DNA from: Novosphingobium sediminicola
GTDB taxonomy: Bacteria > Pseudomonadota > Alphaproteobacteria > Sphingomonadales > Sphingomonadaceae
DNA: 64,000 nt
NCBI RefSeq assembly: GCF_014196525.1
Contig: NZ_JACIDX010000003.1
Coordinates: forward strand, 186,001-250,000
Reading direction: 5' to 3'
This document shows positions 33,173 through 41,825 of the stretch, in pieces. The position numbers and the translations under genes are program-made. The notes beneath the pieces were generated by a model. It ran no database searches, was not told where the DNA came from, and saw nothing but the letters and a program-made list of their open reading frames with translations. The stretch's first letter is position 1. The number at the start of each line of letters is the position of its first letter.

Positions 33173-33814
33173 TTAACGTCCCGGCCAGATTGCCAGAGTC
33201 GTCGCCACCAGCCGTTCCAGCTCGGCCGGGGTGGCGCCCGAGCGGGCCTGCACCGTCATGCCCTGAAGGATCGCGGTCAGGTAATGGGCCATGGCCGCCG
33301 GATCGACGTCGGGGGGGAAATCGCCCTCGTCACGGGCGCGTTCGAAACGTTCGATGATCGCGCGGTCGGTGGCCAGACGCAGCGAGGTAATTTCGTCGCG
33401 GATCGAGTCGGCGTAATTGGTGCAGGCCACCGCGCTCACCACACTGAGGCATCCGCGCGGATCATTGCCCGTCTGCATAGCCAGCGATCCGCGCAGGAAA
33501 GCCTCGGCCACGCCCTTGGCCGTGGGCGCGGTCAGACCGGCGCGCACATAGGCCAGCTTTTCCTTTTCATACAGATCCAGCGCCTTGCGAAACAAGGCTT
33601 CCTTATTGCCGAAACAGGCGTAAAGGCTGGGCTTGGTGATGCCCATCGCCTCGGTCAATTCGGCCATCGAGGCGCCTTCATAGCCTCGCTCCCAAAACAC
33701 CTTGAGCGCGGCGGTCAGCGCAGCATCGGGACAAAACTGTCGCGGCCGGCCCCGATGGGAAGAGCCCTGATGCGATGAATTGGGCGCCACGATGGTGTCA
33801 GGATCGAATTTCAT
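33173..33814 (-). CDS. TetR/AcrR-family repressor of the efflux operon
   Basis: This 213-residue protein has an HTH at about residues 45-75 (ASMAELTEAMGITKPSLYAC, then FGNKEALFRKAL) and an all-helical effector domain containing two nearby Cys positions (RGCLSVVSAVACTN). It lies directly upstream of the adaptor-pump-channel operon on the same strand. ATG 33814 is inside an operator copy and only seven bases after a -10-like TATACT, so the message may be leaderless; ATG 33844 is an alternative start, also without a ribosome site. Ligand unknown; probably an efflux substrate or a reactive compound. Confidence 0.87.
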   Translation of the reverse strand: MKFDPDTIVAPNSSHQGSSHRGRPRQFCPDAALTAALKVFWERGYEGASMAELTEAMGITKPSLYACFGNKEALFRKALDLYEKEKLAYVRAGLTAPTAKGVAEAFLRGSLAMQTGNDPRGCLSVVSAVACTNYADSIRDEITSLRLATDRAIIERFERARDEGDFPPDVDPAAMAHYLTAILQGMTVQARSGATPAELERLVATTLAIWPGR

Positions 33815-33850
33815 ACCACGCAGTATATAAGAGTTTTGTGACATGGTCCA
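33813..33850 (-). promoter_or_regulatory. Autoregulatory promoter/operator of the TetR gene
   Basis: TGGACC (33850-33845) and TATACT (33827-33822) are 17 bases apart on the reverse strand. The operator copy ATACCACGCAGTAT (33813-33826, one arm mismatch) overlaps both the -10 and the start codon. It matches the two operators at the efflux promoter. Confidence 0.6.
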
Positions 33851-33974
33851 TAGCACTTGCCGCGATCTGTCGCAGGAATCCTGACAATCGCCTGTTTTGC
33901 TGCGGTGCAGCATGGGGCTTGCGCCCATGCCATCTTTCTGGGAAACTTCACGAATCGCGTGAGGAGAACCGGTT

Positions 33975-34715
33975 GTGACGGTGATCATCGACCCAACGCC
34001 CGACACGGCCGCGTCCGGCGGCAAAAGCGCCATCCTGCCCGCGCGGCCCGAGGCCATGCGCATTGACCCGGCCCGCACGGCGGTGGTCGTCATCGACATG
34101 CAGAACGCCTATGCCTCGCCTGACGGCTATGTCGATCTGGCCGGGTTTGACATTGCCGGGGCAGCCGGCGTGATCGGCCGCATCGCGCAGGTGCTGGATA
34201 TCGCGCGCGGGGCCGGGGTTCAGGTGATCTTTCTGCAAAACGGCTGGGATAGCGATTATGTCGAGGCGGGCGGGCCGGGATCGCCCAACTGGCATAAATC
34301 CAATGCGCTCAAGACTATGCGCGCCAGGCCTGAATTGCAGGGCAAGCTGCTGGCGCGCGGGGGATGGGATTATGAACTGGTCGATGCGTTACAGCCGCAG
34401 CCCGGCGACATTCGCGTTCACAAGACCCGCTACAGCGCCTTTTTCAACTCGCAGCTCGACAGCGTGCTGCGTTCGCGCGGGATCAAAACCATCGTCTTTG
34501 TTGGCATCGCCAGCAATGTCTGCGTCGAATCGACCCTGCGCGACGCGTTCCATCTGGAATATTTCAGCGTGATGCTGGAGGATGCCACCCATCATCTTGG
34601 CCCCGATTTCGTCCATCAGGCCACGATCTACAATGTCGAGAAATTCTTCGGCTGGGTCAGCACGGTGGGCGATTTCTGCGGCAGCTTGGGGCAATTGCCC
34701 AAGGGAGGGGAATGA
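33975..34715 (+). CDS. rutB: Ureidoacrylate amidohydrolase RutB
   Basis: This 246-residue isochorismatase-fold hydrolase has catalytic Asp in [18 protein letters not shown], Lys in [20 protein letters not shown], and Cys in [20 protein letters not shown]. These extended blocks are characteristic of RutB rather than generic cysteine hydrolases. It cleaves 3-ureidoacrylate to aminoacrylate and carbamate in uracil breakdown. GTG 33975 has GAGGAG eight bases ahead. A 7-base-pair hairpin (33910-33930) lies in its leader. First of four coupled rut genes. Confidence 0.92.
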   Translation: MTVIIDPTPDTAASGGKSAILPARPEAMRIDPARTAVVVIDMQNAYASPDGYVDLAGFDIAGAAGVIGRIAQVLDIARGAGVQVIFLQNGWDSDYVEAGGPGSPNWHKSNALKTMRARPELQGKLLARGGWDYELVDALQPQPGDIRVHKTRYSAFFNSQLDSVLRSRGIKTIVFVGIASNVCVESTLRDAFHLEYFSVMLEDATHHLGPDFVHQATIYNVEKFFGWVSTVGDFCGSLGQLPKGGE

Positions 34716-35098
34716 TGCCTTTCGAGCCGATCAATCCGCCGCAATTTCCCACCCCCATCGCGCCCTATTCCGCAGGCGCGAAGGCGGGCAACACGGTCTA
34801 TGTCTCGGGCGTGCTGGCGCTGGGCGAGGGGGGCGTGGTGCTGCATGTGGGCGATGCGGCGGCGCAGACGCGCCATATTCTGGACGTGATCGCCATCACG
34901 CTGGAGGCGGCAGGCGCGACCATGGCGGATGTGGCGATGAACCATATCTTCCTGAAAGACCTGAATGATTACGCCGCCTTCAATCAGGTTTACGCCCAAT
35001 ATTTCCCCGGCGACAAGCCTGCGCGCTATTGCATCCGGGCCGATCTGGTCAAACCTGATTGTCTGGTCGAGATTGCCAGCGTGGCGCATATCGGGTGA
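34712..35098 (+). CDS. rutC: Aminoacrylate deaminase RutC (RidA family)
   Basis: This 128-residue YjgF/RidA-fold protein shows [31 protein letters not shown] and the conserved Arg in [19 protein letters not shown]. It speeds hydrolysis of aminoacrylate to malonic semialdehyde. Start ATG 34712 (or 34715) overlaps the rutB stop and has AAGGGAGGGG ahead. Its stop shares a base with the rutD start (TGATG). Confidence 0.92.
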   Translation: MMPFEPINPPQFPTPIAPYSAGAKAGNTVYVSGVLALGEGGVVLHVGDAAAQTRHILDVIAITLEAAGATMADVAMNHIFLKDLNDYAAFNQVYAQYFPGDKPARYCIRADLVKPDCLVEIASVAHIG

Positions 35099-35904
35099 TG
35101 CCGACGGCGGCGGACCTTTATTATGAAGAACATGGGCGGGCCGACGCGCCGCCCCTGATCCTGTCGAGCGGTCTGGGCGGATCGGCATCCTATTGGCGGC
35201 CCAATCTGGCCGCGCTCTCCCGCCATTTCCGCGTGATTGCTTATGACCATCGCGGCACGGGGCGCAGCGACAGGGCCTTGCCCGAGCGCGTGACTCTGGC
35301 CGATCTGGGGGCGGATATGCTGGCGCTGATGGACAGGCTGGGCATCGCGCGGGCCGGGATAATCGGCCATGCGATTGGCGGGATGGCGGCGTTGGAGGCT
35401 GCCCGCGCCGCGCCCGAGAGGGTGGATCGGATCGTCATCATCAACGGCTGGGCGCGGCTCGATCCGCAGACGGCGCGCTGTTTCGATGTGCGGCTCACAC
35501 TTTTGCGCAAGGCCGGCGCGCGGGCCTATCTGGAGGCGCAGCCTTTGTTCCTCTTCCCGCCCGACTGGCTGAGCGAGCATGACGCGGCCCTGCGCGAGGA
35601 GAGCGAGCATCACCTTGCCCACTGGCCGGGCGATGCGACCATGGAAAAACGCATCGCGGCGGCGCGCGCCTTTGATGCCGCGCCATGGCTGGGTATGATC
35701 GACTCGCCGGTCTTCGCGATCAGCGCATCCGACGATCTGTTGGTGCCATGGCGCAATTCGCAGGCCCTTGCCCACGCGCTGCCCCATGCCGTCCACCGTC
35801 ATTTCGACTGGGGCGGCCATGCGCTCAATGTTACCGCATCCGATCGGTTCAACCGCGACATCCTCGACTGGCTGACCAGCGGGGCCACGCTATTTAGGAG
35901 CTAG
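35098..35904 (+). CDS. rutD: Alpha/beta hydrolase RutD
   Basis: This 268-residue alpha/beta-hydrolase has an oxyanion loop at [11 protein letters not shown] and DHRGTGRSD. The nucleophile elbow reads [12 protein letters not shown], so the usual Ser is Ala, as is common for RutD, which may hydrolyse carbamate or assist aminoacrylate breakdown. Acid and His follow in [11 protein letters not shown] and [10 protein letters not shown]. Coupled to rutC by TGATG; the final TAG is four bases before rutA. Confidence 0.88.
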   Translation: MPTAADLYYEEHGRADAPPLILSSGLGGSASYWRPNLAALSRHFRVIAYDHRGTGRSDRALPERVTLADLGADMLALMDRLGIARAGIIGHAIGGMAALEAARAAPERVDRIVIINGWARLDPQTARCFDVRLTLLRKAGARAYLEAQPLFLFPPDWLSEHDAALREESEHHLAHWPGDATMEKRIAAARAFDAAPWLGMIDSPVFAISASDDLLVPWRNSQALAHALPHAVHRHFDWGGHALNVTASDRFNRDILDWLTSGATLFRS

Positions 35905-35908
35905 CCCC

Positions 35909-36967
35909 ATGCAAGTCGGCGTATTCGTGCCCATCAACAACAATGGCTGGCTGATCAGCGAGAACGCGCCGCAATACCACCCCAGCTTTGACCTCAACAA
36001 ACAGATCGCGCAGAGCGCCGAGAAATATGGACTCGATTTCCTGCTCTCGATGATAAAACTGCGCGGGTTTGGCGGCAAGACGCAGTTCTGGGAATATGGG
36101 CTGGAAAGCTTTACGCTGATGGCGGGGCTGGCGGCGGTTACGGAAAAGATCAAGATTTACGCCACTTGCCCCACTCTGGTCATCCCGCCCGCCTTTGCCG
36201 CGCGCATGTGTTCGACCATCGACAGCATCAGTCATGGGCGCTTTGGTCTCAATCTGATCACCGGGTGGCAGCCGCCCGAATATACTCAGATGGGCGTGTG
36301 GCCGGGCGATGAGCATTTCCGCAACCGCTATCAGATGCTGGACGAATATGCCCATATCCTGCGCGAATTGTGGGCAACCGGCGTGTCCGATTTCAAGGGC
36401 GACTATTACCGGATGGAGGATTGCCGCGTCCGGCCTCAGCCCGAAGGCGATATGAAGATCATCTGCGCCGGGTCATCCGATGCTGGTCTGGCCTTCTCGG
36501 CCAAATGGGCGGATTACGCCTTTTGTCTGGGCAAGGGCGTCAACACGCCCACCGCCTTTGCCTTCAACAATGACCGTTTGGCCAAGGCGCTGGAGGTGAC
36601 GGGGCGCGAGGTTCAGGTCTTTGTGCTGGTGATGATTATCGCGGCCGAGACGGATGAAGAGGCGATGGCCAAGTGGAAGAGCTATAATGATGGCGTGGAC
36701 CTTGAGGCCATCGCCTGGCTGGCCGAACAGGGGGCAAAGGATAAGGTCAACACCGACACCAATGTTCGCCAACTGGCTGCACCGGAGGGCGCGGTGAACA
36801 TCAATATGGGCACGCTGGTCGGCTCTTATGCCAGCGTGGCGCGGATGCTGGATGAAATGGCGCTGGTGCCTAATACGGGCGGCGTGCTGCTGACTTTCGA
36901 TGATTTTGTCGAAGGGGTGGAGGCCTTTGGCACCCGCATTCAACCGCTGATGAAAAGCCGGAAATAG
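35909..36967 (+). CDS. rutA: Pyrimidine monooxygenase RutA
   Basis: This 352-residue luciferase-like flavin monooxygenase starts [20 protein letters not shown] and has the RutA-typical [40 protein letters not shown] and [16 protein letters not shown]. It opens the uracil ring between N3 and C4 using O2 and reduced FMN. TAGGAG precedes ATG. In E. coli rutA is first in the operon; here it is last, and no RutF flavin reductase, RutE reductase or RutG permease lies beside it. Confidence 0.94.
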   Translation: MQVGVFVPINNNGWLISENAPQYHPSFDLNKQIAQSAEKYGLDFLLSMIKLRGFGGKTQFWEYGLESFTLMAGLAAVTEKIKIYATCPTLVIPPAFAARMCSTIDSISHGRFGLNLITGWQPPEYTQMGVWPGDEHFRNRYQMLDEYAHILRELWATGVSDFKGDYYRMEDCRVRPQPEGDMKIICAGSSDAGLAFSAKWADYAFCLGKGVNTPTAFAFNNDRLAKALEVTGREVQVFVLVMIIAAETDEEAMAKWKSYNDGVDLEAIAWLAEQGAKDKVNTDTNVRQLAAPEGAVNINMGTLVGSYASVARMLDEMALVPNTGGVLLTFDDFVEGVEAFGTRIQPLMKSRK

Positions 36968-37072
36968 CAGGGCAATACGCCAAATTGCATCCGAAGCTTT
37001 TGCCGAACTCGCTTGGCAAAGGGCGCAAAGACATGAAAACAGGGATGATCCTATTGGTCGAGGAATCCCGCC

Positions 37073-38827
37073 ATGTCGAAACTGTTTCCGATCCTGCTTT
37101 GCGGCGCGGCGCTGATCCCGGCGCAGGCCATGGCCGATCCGGCCATCGCCTTTATCGACGCCACGGTGTTCGACGGCACGGGCGCGGCCCCGGTCCGGGA
37201 AACCGTGCTGGTGCAGAATGGGCGGATCGTGGCCGTGGGGGCAAAGCTTAAGCTGCCCGCAGGCACGCGCAAGGTGGCGGCACAGGGCAAAGCGCTGCTG
37301 CCCGGCTTTTTCGATGTTCATACCCATTGGACACCGGGCGGATCGCCCGAAACCACGCCCCAGATCGCCACCGCCTATGTCCAGTCGGGCATCACCACGG
37401 TCAATGATTTCCACCAGCAGCCCGAATCCTATGCCCCGCGCCGGGCTTGGCTGGCGCAATTGGTGGCCCCTCATGTCAATTTCGCGGCCCGCATCAGCAC
37501 GCCGGGCGGCCACGGTGCCGATTGGGCCGATCAGGCCACCACGATCTGGATCAACACGCCCGAGGCCGCCCGCGCGGCGATCAAAAGCCTCGAAGCCTAC
37601 AAGCCCGACCTCATCAAGGCCTTCACCGACGGTTGGCGGTATGGCGCGGCGCCCGACAACACCAGCATGGACCGCTGGACCTTGCAGGCGTTGACCGAGG
37701 AGGCGCATAAGCGGGGCTGGTCGGTGCTGACCCATACGGTGACGGTCGAGCGCGGGGTGGCGGCCTCGATGGCGGGTGTGGATTCGCTGGGCCATGTGAT
37801 ACAGGACCGTCTGGCCACGCCCGAAGAGGTGGCCCAGATCGCCAAAAGCGGCATGGGCATGGCCCCCACGCTGGCCGTCTATGATCCCGAAAAGCCCGGA
37901 CAGCCGAAGGCGGACGAGGCCCGTCTGCGCAAATTCTCCTATGCGCTGAAAAATGTGAAAGCGTTGTTTGATGCCGGTGTGCCGATTTCGGTGGGGACGG
38001 ATGCGGGCATGCCCGGCACGCCCCATGGCGCGGCCACGCTGCATGAACTCGAACTGCTGGTGCGCGCCGGTTTGACGCCCGCGCAGGCCCTTGTGGCTGC
38101 CACGCAGACCAGCGCGAAAGTGATGCGCCTTGATGGCGATCGCGGCACGATTGCGCCGGGCAAGAGGGCCGACATTCTCCTTATCGACGGCAAGCCATGG
38201 GAGAATATCGGAGACATTCACAAGATCACACAGGTCTATATCGACGGCCGTCTGGTCAGCGGCATCGGCGCACCGCCTCTGCCCGCCGCCAATCTGGCCA
38301 ACCGCCTGCCCTCGGTCAAAATCGCGGCGCTGGTCGATGATTTTGAGCGCAAGGACGGCCGCTCATCGCTCGATACTTTGCGGCTGGAAACCGGCGATGG
38401 CGGCATGGACCGCACCGTCGAGATCATTCAAACCGTGCCGCGCGATGGCGGCGGACAGGCCTTGCTGCTTTCGGCCAAAATGGCGGTGAAGGGCGATGCC
38501 TATGCCGGTTTTGCCGTGCCGCTGACGCGCGGTTCGGTGGTGCCGGTCAATCTGACGGGGTATAAGGGCGTGCGCTTCGATATACGGGGCGATGGGGCCT
38601 ATGTTCTGCGCCTCAACGGGCTGGATGGCGTATGGAGCGCGCCGGTTTCGGGCGGCGCGCAATGGGCCAGCGTCGAGGTGCCTTTCACCGCGCTGGTGGC
38701 TGCGGCGCAGCGGGGCAAGCCGGGGCCTGCCTTTACCGGCGATGGTCTTGTGCAACTCGAACTGGGCGGATCGCGCGAAGGCGGTCAGCGGCTCTGGGTC
38801 GAGGTGGACAACATCACTTTCTATTGA
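37073..38827 (+). CDS. Exported amidohydrolase with C-terminal CIA30/CBM11-like domain
   Basis: This 584-residue protein has a signal peptide (LCGAALIPAQAMAD). A metal-dependent amidohydrolase barrel spans about 25-400, with HTHW, a putative metal Lys/His region LIKAFTDGWRYG, THTVTVERG, and GTDAGMPGTPHG (Asp). From about 420 a beta-sandwich follows: DDFERKDGRSSLDTLR, YKGVRFDIRGDGAYVLRLN and a final LWVEVDNITFY, as in CIA30/CBM11 domains. It probably hydrolyses a cyclic amide or similar compound in the periplasm; substrate unknown. Its 3' end overlaps the convergent gene by 14 bases. Confidence 0.82.
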   Translation: MSKLFPILLCGAALIPAQAMADPAIAFIDATVFDGTGAAPVRETVLVQNGRIVAVGAKLKLPAGTRKVAAQGKALLPGFFDVHTHWTPGGSPETTPQIATAYVQSGITTVNDFHQQPESYAPRRAWLAQLVAPHVNFAARISTPGGHGADWADQATTIWINTPEAARAAIKSLEAYKPDLIKAFTDGWRYGAAPDNTSMDRWTLQALTEEAHKRGWSVLTHTVTVERGVAASMAGVDSLGHVIQDRLATPEEVAQIAKSGMGMAPTLAVYDPEKPGQPKADEARLRKFSYALKNVKALFDAGVPISVGTDAGMPGTPHGAATLHELELLVRAGLTPAQALVAATQTSAKVMRLDGDRGTIAPGKRADILLIDGKPWENIGDIHKITQVYIDGRLVSGIGAPPLPAANLANRLPSVKIAALVDDFERKDGRSSLDTLRLETGDGGMDRTVEIIQTVPRDGGGQALLLSAKMAVKGDAYAGFAVPLTRGSVVPVNLTGYKGVRFDIRGDGAYVLRLNGLDGVWSAPVSGGAQWASVEVPFTALVAAAQRGKPGPAFTGDGLVQLELGGSREGGQRLWVEVDNITFY

Positions 38828-39350
38828 TCGCCGCTACTCGCCGCTTCACCGCAACAATCAGCTCGGGCAGGCTGGACACCTGCTCGATGCCATAGCGCGC
38901 GCCGGTGATGTCCACATTGCCCTTGCGCCAATATCCGGGCGGGCACAGCACGATCAACTTGCCGCCGCGCGCATGGAGCCCCATTTCCAGCAGGCTGATC
39001 GGGCTTTGCGATCCGGGCGAGAAATAGAGAACGATGACATCGGCGCTTTCCAGCGCGCCCAGTTCCCATTCGACCTGACGGCGAAATTCCGGCTCGTCGG
39101 CCTCGGGCCGCCATTTGGGGTTCCAGTCGGGGCGGCGCGGGTTGAGGATCACCACATTGTCCGCCGCCAGCGCCTCGATCATGCCCTTTTGCCAGTCCGG
39201 CGCATTGCCCATATCGATGCTGCCGCCCAGAAAGACGCGGGGCCGGTCATGCGCGGCGGGCAGGGGTTCGGGCGAGGTGACGACTGTTGAAGTCTGCGCA
39301 TGGGCGAGTGGAGCGGCCAACAGCAGGGTGAGGGGAAAGAGCATTCTCAT
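38814..39350 (-). CDS. Exported nucleoside 2-deoxyribosyltransferase-like protein
   Basis: The 178 residues begin MRMLFPLTLLLAAPLAHAQ, a clean signal peptide. The mature part has VFLGGSIDMGNAPDWQ, DVVIL-type strands and YFSPGSQSPISLLEMGLHA with candidate catalytic Glu122, matching the nucleoside deoxyribosyltransferase-like family PF15891. Such proteins are normally cytoplasmic; export is unusual. It ends the run beginning with the TonB receptor at 46636, 31 bases after the deaminase stop. Start ATG 39350 is where the signal peptide starts; a longer frame upstream is arginine-rich and not credible. Confidence 0.78.
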   Translation of the reverse strand: MRMLFPLTLLLAAPLAHAQTSTVVTSPEPLPAAHDRPRVFLGGSIDMGNAPDWQKGMIEALAADNVVILNPRRPDWNPKWRPEADEPEFRRQVEWELGALESADVIVLYFSPGSQSPISLLEMGLHARGGKLIVLCPPGYWRKGNVDITGARYGIEQVSSLPELIVAVKRRVAAINRK

Positions 39351-39381
39351 ACCCCCGCGATAGGGCCGAAGCGCCCCGCGA

Positions 39382-40503
39382 TCAACGGCGGCTTGCCGCA
39401 TCCTCATCCCACGCGGCCTGCGCCGCCAAATCGTCAAACTCCTCCGGCCAGTCCGCCGACCATGCCGCCTTTTGCGCCTCATCGGCCCAACTGGCGCGGA
39501 TCCCCGCCATCATCATGGCGCGCAGATCGTCGCGGCTGGCGCCCATATGGCTGTACATCAATTCCCACGCGCCCGCCGGGCTGACGCGGTGCAATTGGGG
39601 ATCGTCGCTGTTGGGGTGGATCGACATGCCCATGGCGATCATCGCGCGGATCGGATGATGGCGCGCCCAATCATCGGGCGTCATGGTGCGCAGGTAATAG
39701 GAATTGGTCGGCACCACGGTGAACACCATCCCGCGCGTGCGCAGGCTCTCGGCGAAATCGGGATTGTCGATCACAGTATAGCCGTGGTCGATCCGATCGA
39801 CGCCCAGTTGATCGACGGCAATGGCGACATTGGTCCATGGCATCCCGAATTCCCCGGCATGGGCGGTGGCGCGCAGCCCGCTTTCCCGCGCCAGCGCATA
39901 GGCGGGGGCGAACCATTCGGGCGGGCCGTCATTCTCGCGGTAATCGATGCCGATGCCCGCCACGCGCGGATGGCGATGGGCCAGCATCGCCTCTACCATG
40001 GCCACGGCCTGTACGGGCGGGGCCTCACGGTCGATGGCGGGGATGAGGAGCGATGAGATCGGCGCGGCTTCCATCGCCTCCACCATCGCCTGCTGGATCT
40101 CGCCATAGGGGATGGCATGGGCGGCCAGCGTGGCGGTGGGGTTCCAGAAGAATTCGGCGTGGCGGACGTTATCGGCCGCCGCATCCTCCAGATATTCGCG
40201 CACCAGCCGGGCGATATCCTCCGGGCGGCGCAGCAAATGCTGCTCCATCGCGCGCAGGGCGTGGAGTACGCCGACCGGCTTGCGCCCGCGCGTGTAAAGC
40301 CCAGCCGCCATATCCGAGGGGATGGGCGCATCATAGCGGCGCGCCAGATCGCGAAACGTCTCCTCGCGCATCGCGCCCAGCAGATGGCAATGCAGTTCCA
40401 CCTTGGGCAGGCGAGTGAAGAAGGCGCGCTGATCCGCGCGGACCACCCGCCCTGTGGCCGAGGGGGGCAGTACCGACAGCGTTTCTTCCATGGCAATCGG
40501 CAT
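39382..40503 (-). CDS. Adenosine deaminase-family protein
   Basis: This 373-residue TIM-barrel deaminase has zinc His38/His40 in ELHCHLLGA, FFWNPTATL, THAGEFG-like TAHAGE with catalytic Glu, RIDHGYTVID with His, and NSDDPQLH with the zinc and catalytic Asp. In adenosine deaminases the first motif is usually HxHLDG and the last NTDDP, so it is somewhat divergent and could act on adenine or another aminopurine. ATG 40503 has GAGAG eight bases ahead; an in-frame TTG at 40518 overlapping the permease stop is the alternative. Cytoplasmic. Confidence 0.87.
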   Translation of the reverse strand: MPIAMEETLSVLPPSATGRVVRADQRAFFTRLPKVELHCHLLGAMREETFRDLARRYDAPIPSDMAAGLYTRGRKPVGVLHALRAMEQHLLRRPEDIARLVREYLEDAAADNVRHAEFFWNPTATLAAHAIPYGEIQQAMVEAMEAAPISSLLIPAIDREAPPVQAVAMVEAMLAHRHPRVAGIGIDYRENDGPPEWFAPAYALARESGLRATAHAGEFGMPWTNVAIAVDQLGVDRIDHGYTVIDNPDFAESLRTRGMVFTVVPTNSYYLRTMTPDDWARHHPIRAMIAMGMSIHPNSDDPQLHRVSPAGAWELMYSHMGASRDDLRAMMMAGIRASWADEAQKAAWSADWPEEFDDLAAQAAWDEDAASRR

Positions 40504-40514
40504 CGCGGCGGCTC

Positions 40515-41825
40515 TCAACGGTGGACGGTGGTGTAAAGGTAATAGGCCAAGGGCAGCGAGAGCAGCAACAGGCCGGGCGACACCTGCCGCGCCCGCCCGC
40601 CGATCAGGCAGGTCAGCACATAGGACACCAGCCCGACGGCAATGCCGGTCCCGAAACTGTTGGCGATCAGCGTGGCCAGCAGCATCAGCACCGGGGGCAG
40701 GGTTTCCTCCAGCCTTTCGCCGCCCAATTGCCGCAGCGACCCCATCATCCCCGCGCCCACCAGGATCAGCGCCGGGGCGGTCGCCTGTTTTGGGATCGCC
40801 ATGGCCAGCGGGATGGCCAGCAGCGAGGCCAGATAGCAGAGAGAGGCGGTGATCGGCACCAATCCGGTGCGCCCGCCGGCGCTTGCCCCCGCCGCCGATT
40901 CCACCAGCGCCGTGCCGCCCGGAATGCCCAGCACCGGGCCGAAGGTGGACGCCAGTGCATCGACCAGAAAGGGCCGGTCGATCTGGGGCAGATTGCCCTC
41001 ATGGTCGGTCAGCCCCGCCTTGGCCCCCACGGCCAGCGTGGTGCCCATGGTGGAGAAGAATTCGGCGACGAAATAGGCGAAGAGATAGGGCAGCGCGCGA
41101 ATCGTGAACACCGCCGCCCAATCGACATGGCCCAGCACCGGCCCGATGGCGGGGGGCAGGCCCAGCGGCATGGCGGGCGCATGAGTCACCCCCAGAACCG
41201 CGCCCAGCGCCGCCGCCGCGATGATACCGGCAAGGATTGCGCCGGGCACGCGCCGCGCCTGAAGCGCCACCGCCACGCCCAGCCCGACCAGAGCCATTTG
41301 CGGCCCGGGTTGCGAAAAATCGCCAAGGGAAAGCGCATTGGTCTTGGCATTGACCGCCACCATCCCCGCATCACGGCATCCCAGCAGCGCGATGAACATG
41401 CCGATCGAGGCGCCAAGGCCCAGCTTGATCTCACGCGGGACCAGCCGCATCACCCAGCCGCGCGCGCCGGTGATCGTCAGTAGCGTGAACAACACGCCCG
41501 AGGCCATCGCAATGCCCAGCGCCGAGGGCCATGGCAGATGTTCGACCTGCGTCAGCGTGATGCCCAGCAGCGCCGCCCCGCCGATGCCCGGCCCGACGAT
41601 AAAGGGCAGATTGGCGTAAAGCCCCATCGCCAGACTGCCCAGCGCCATGACGATCAGCGTAGCCGTGGTGGCTGCGCCCTGATCCATGCCGCCGCCCGAG
41701 AGCAGGCGCGGGATCACCACCACCAGATAGGCCGAGGCCATAAAGGTGGTCAGCCCCGCCACGGCCTCGCGCGGCAGGGTGGTGCCTCGTTCGGCCATAC
41801 GTTGGCGCCATAATGCGCCCATCAT
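40515..41825 (-). CDS. NCS2-family purine permease (AzgA/GhxP-like)
   Basis: This 436-residue inner-membrane protein shows the AzgA-type pattern: REAVAGLTTFMASAYLVVVI, LPFIVGPGIGGAALL, REIKLGLGASIGMFIALLG, FFSTMGTTLAVGAKAGL and ALVESAAGASAGGRTG. It carries adenine, guanine or hypoxanthine with protons. ATG 41825 overlaps the nucleoside-hydrolase stop (ATGA), so the base released in the periplasm and the carrier are coupled at translation. Confidence 0.9.
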   Translation of the reverse strand: MMGALWRQRMAERGTTLPREAVAGLTTFMASAYLVVVIPRLLSGGGMDQGAATTATLIVMALGSLAMGLYANLPFIVGPGIGGAALLGITLTQVEHLPWPSALGIAMASGVLFTLLTITGARGWVMRLVPREIKLGLGASIGMFIALLGCRDAGMVAVNAKTNALSLGDFSQPGPQMALVGLGVAVALQARRVPGAILAGIIAAAALGAVLGVTHAPAMPLGLPPAIGPVLGHVDWAAVFTIRALPYLFAYFVAEFFSTMGTTLAVGAKAGLTDHEGNLPQIDRPFLVDALASTFGPVLGIPGGTALVESAAGASAGGRTGLVPITASLCYLASLLAIPLAMAIPKQATAPALILVGAGMMGSLRQLGGERLEETLPPVLMLLATLIANSFGTGIAVGLVSYVLTCLIGGRARQVSPGLLLLSLPLAYYLYTTVHR

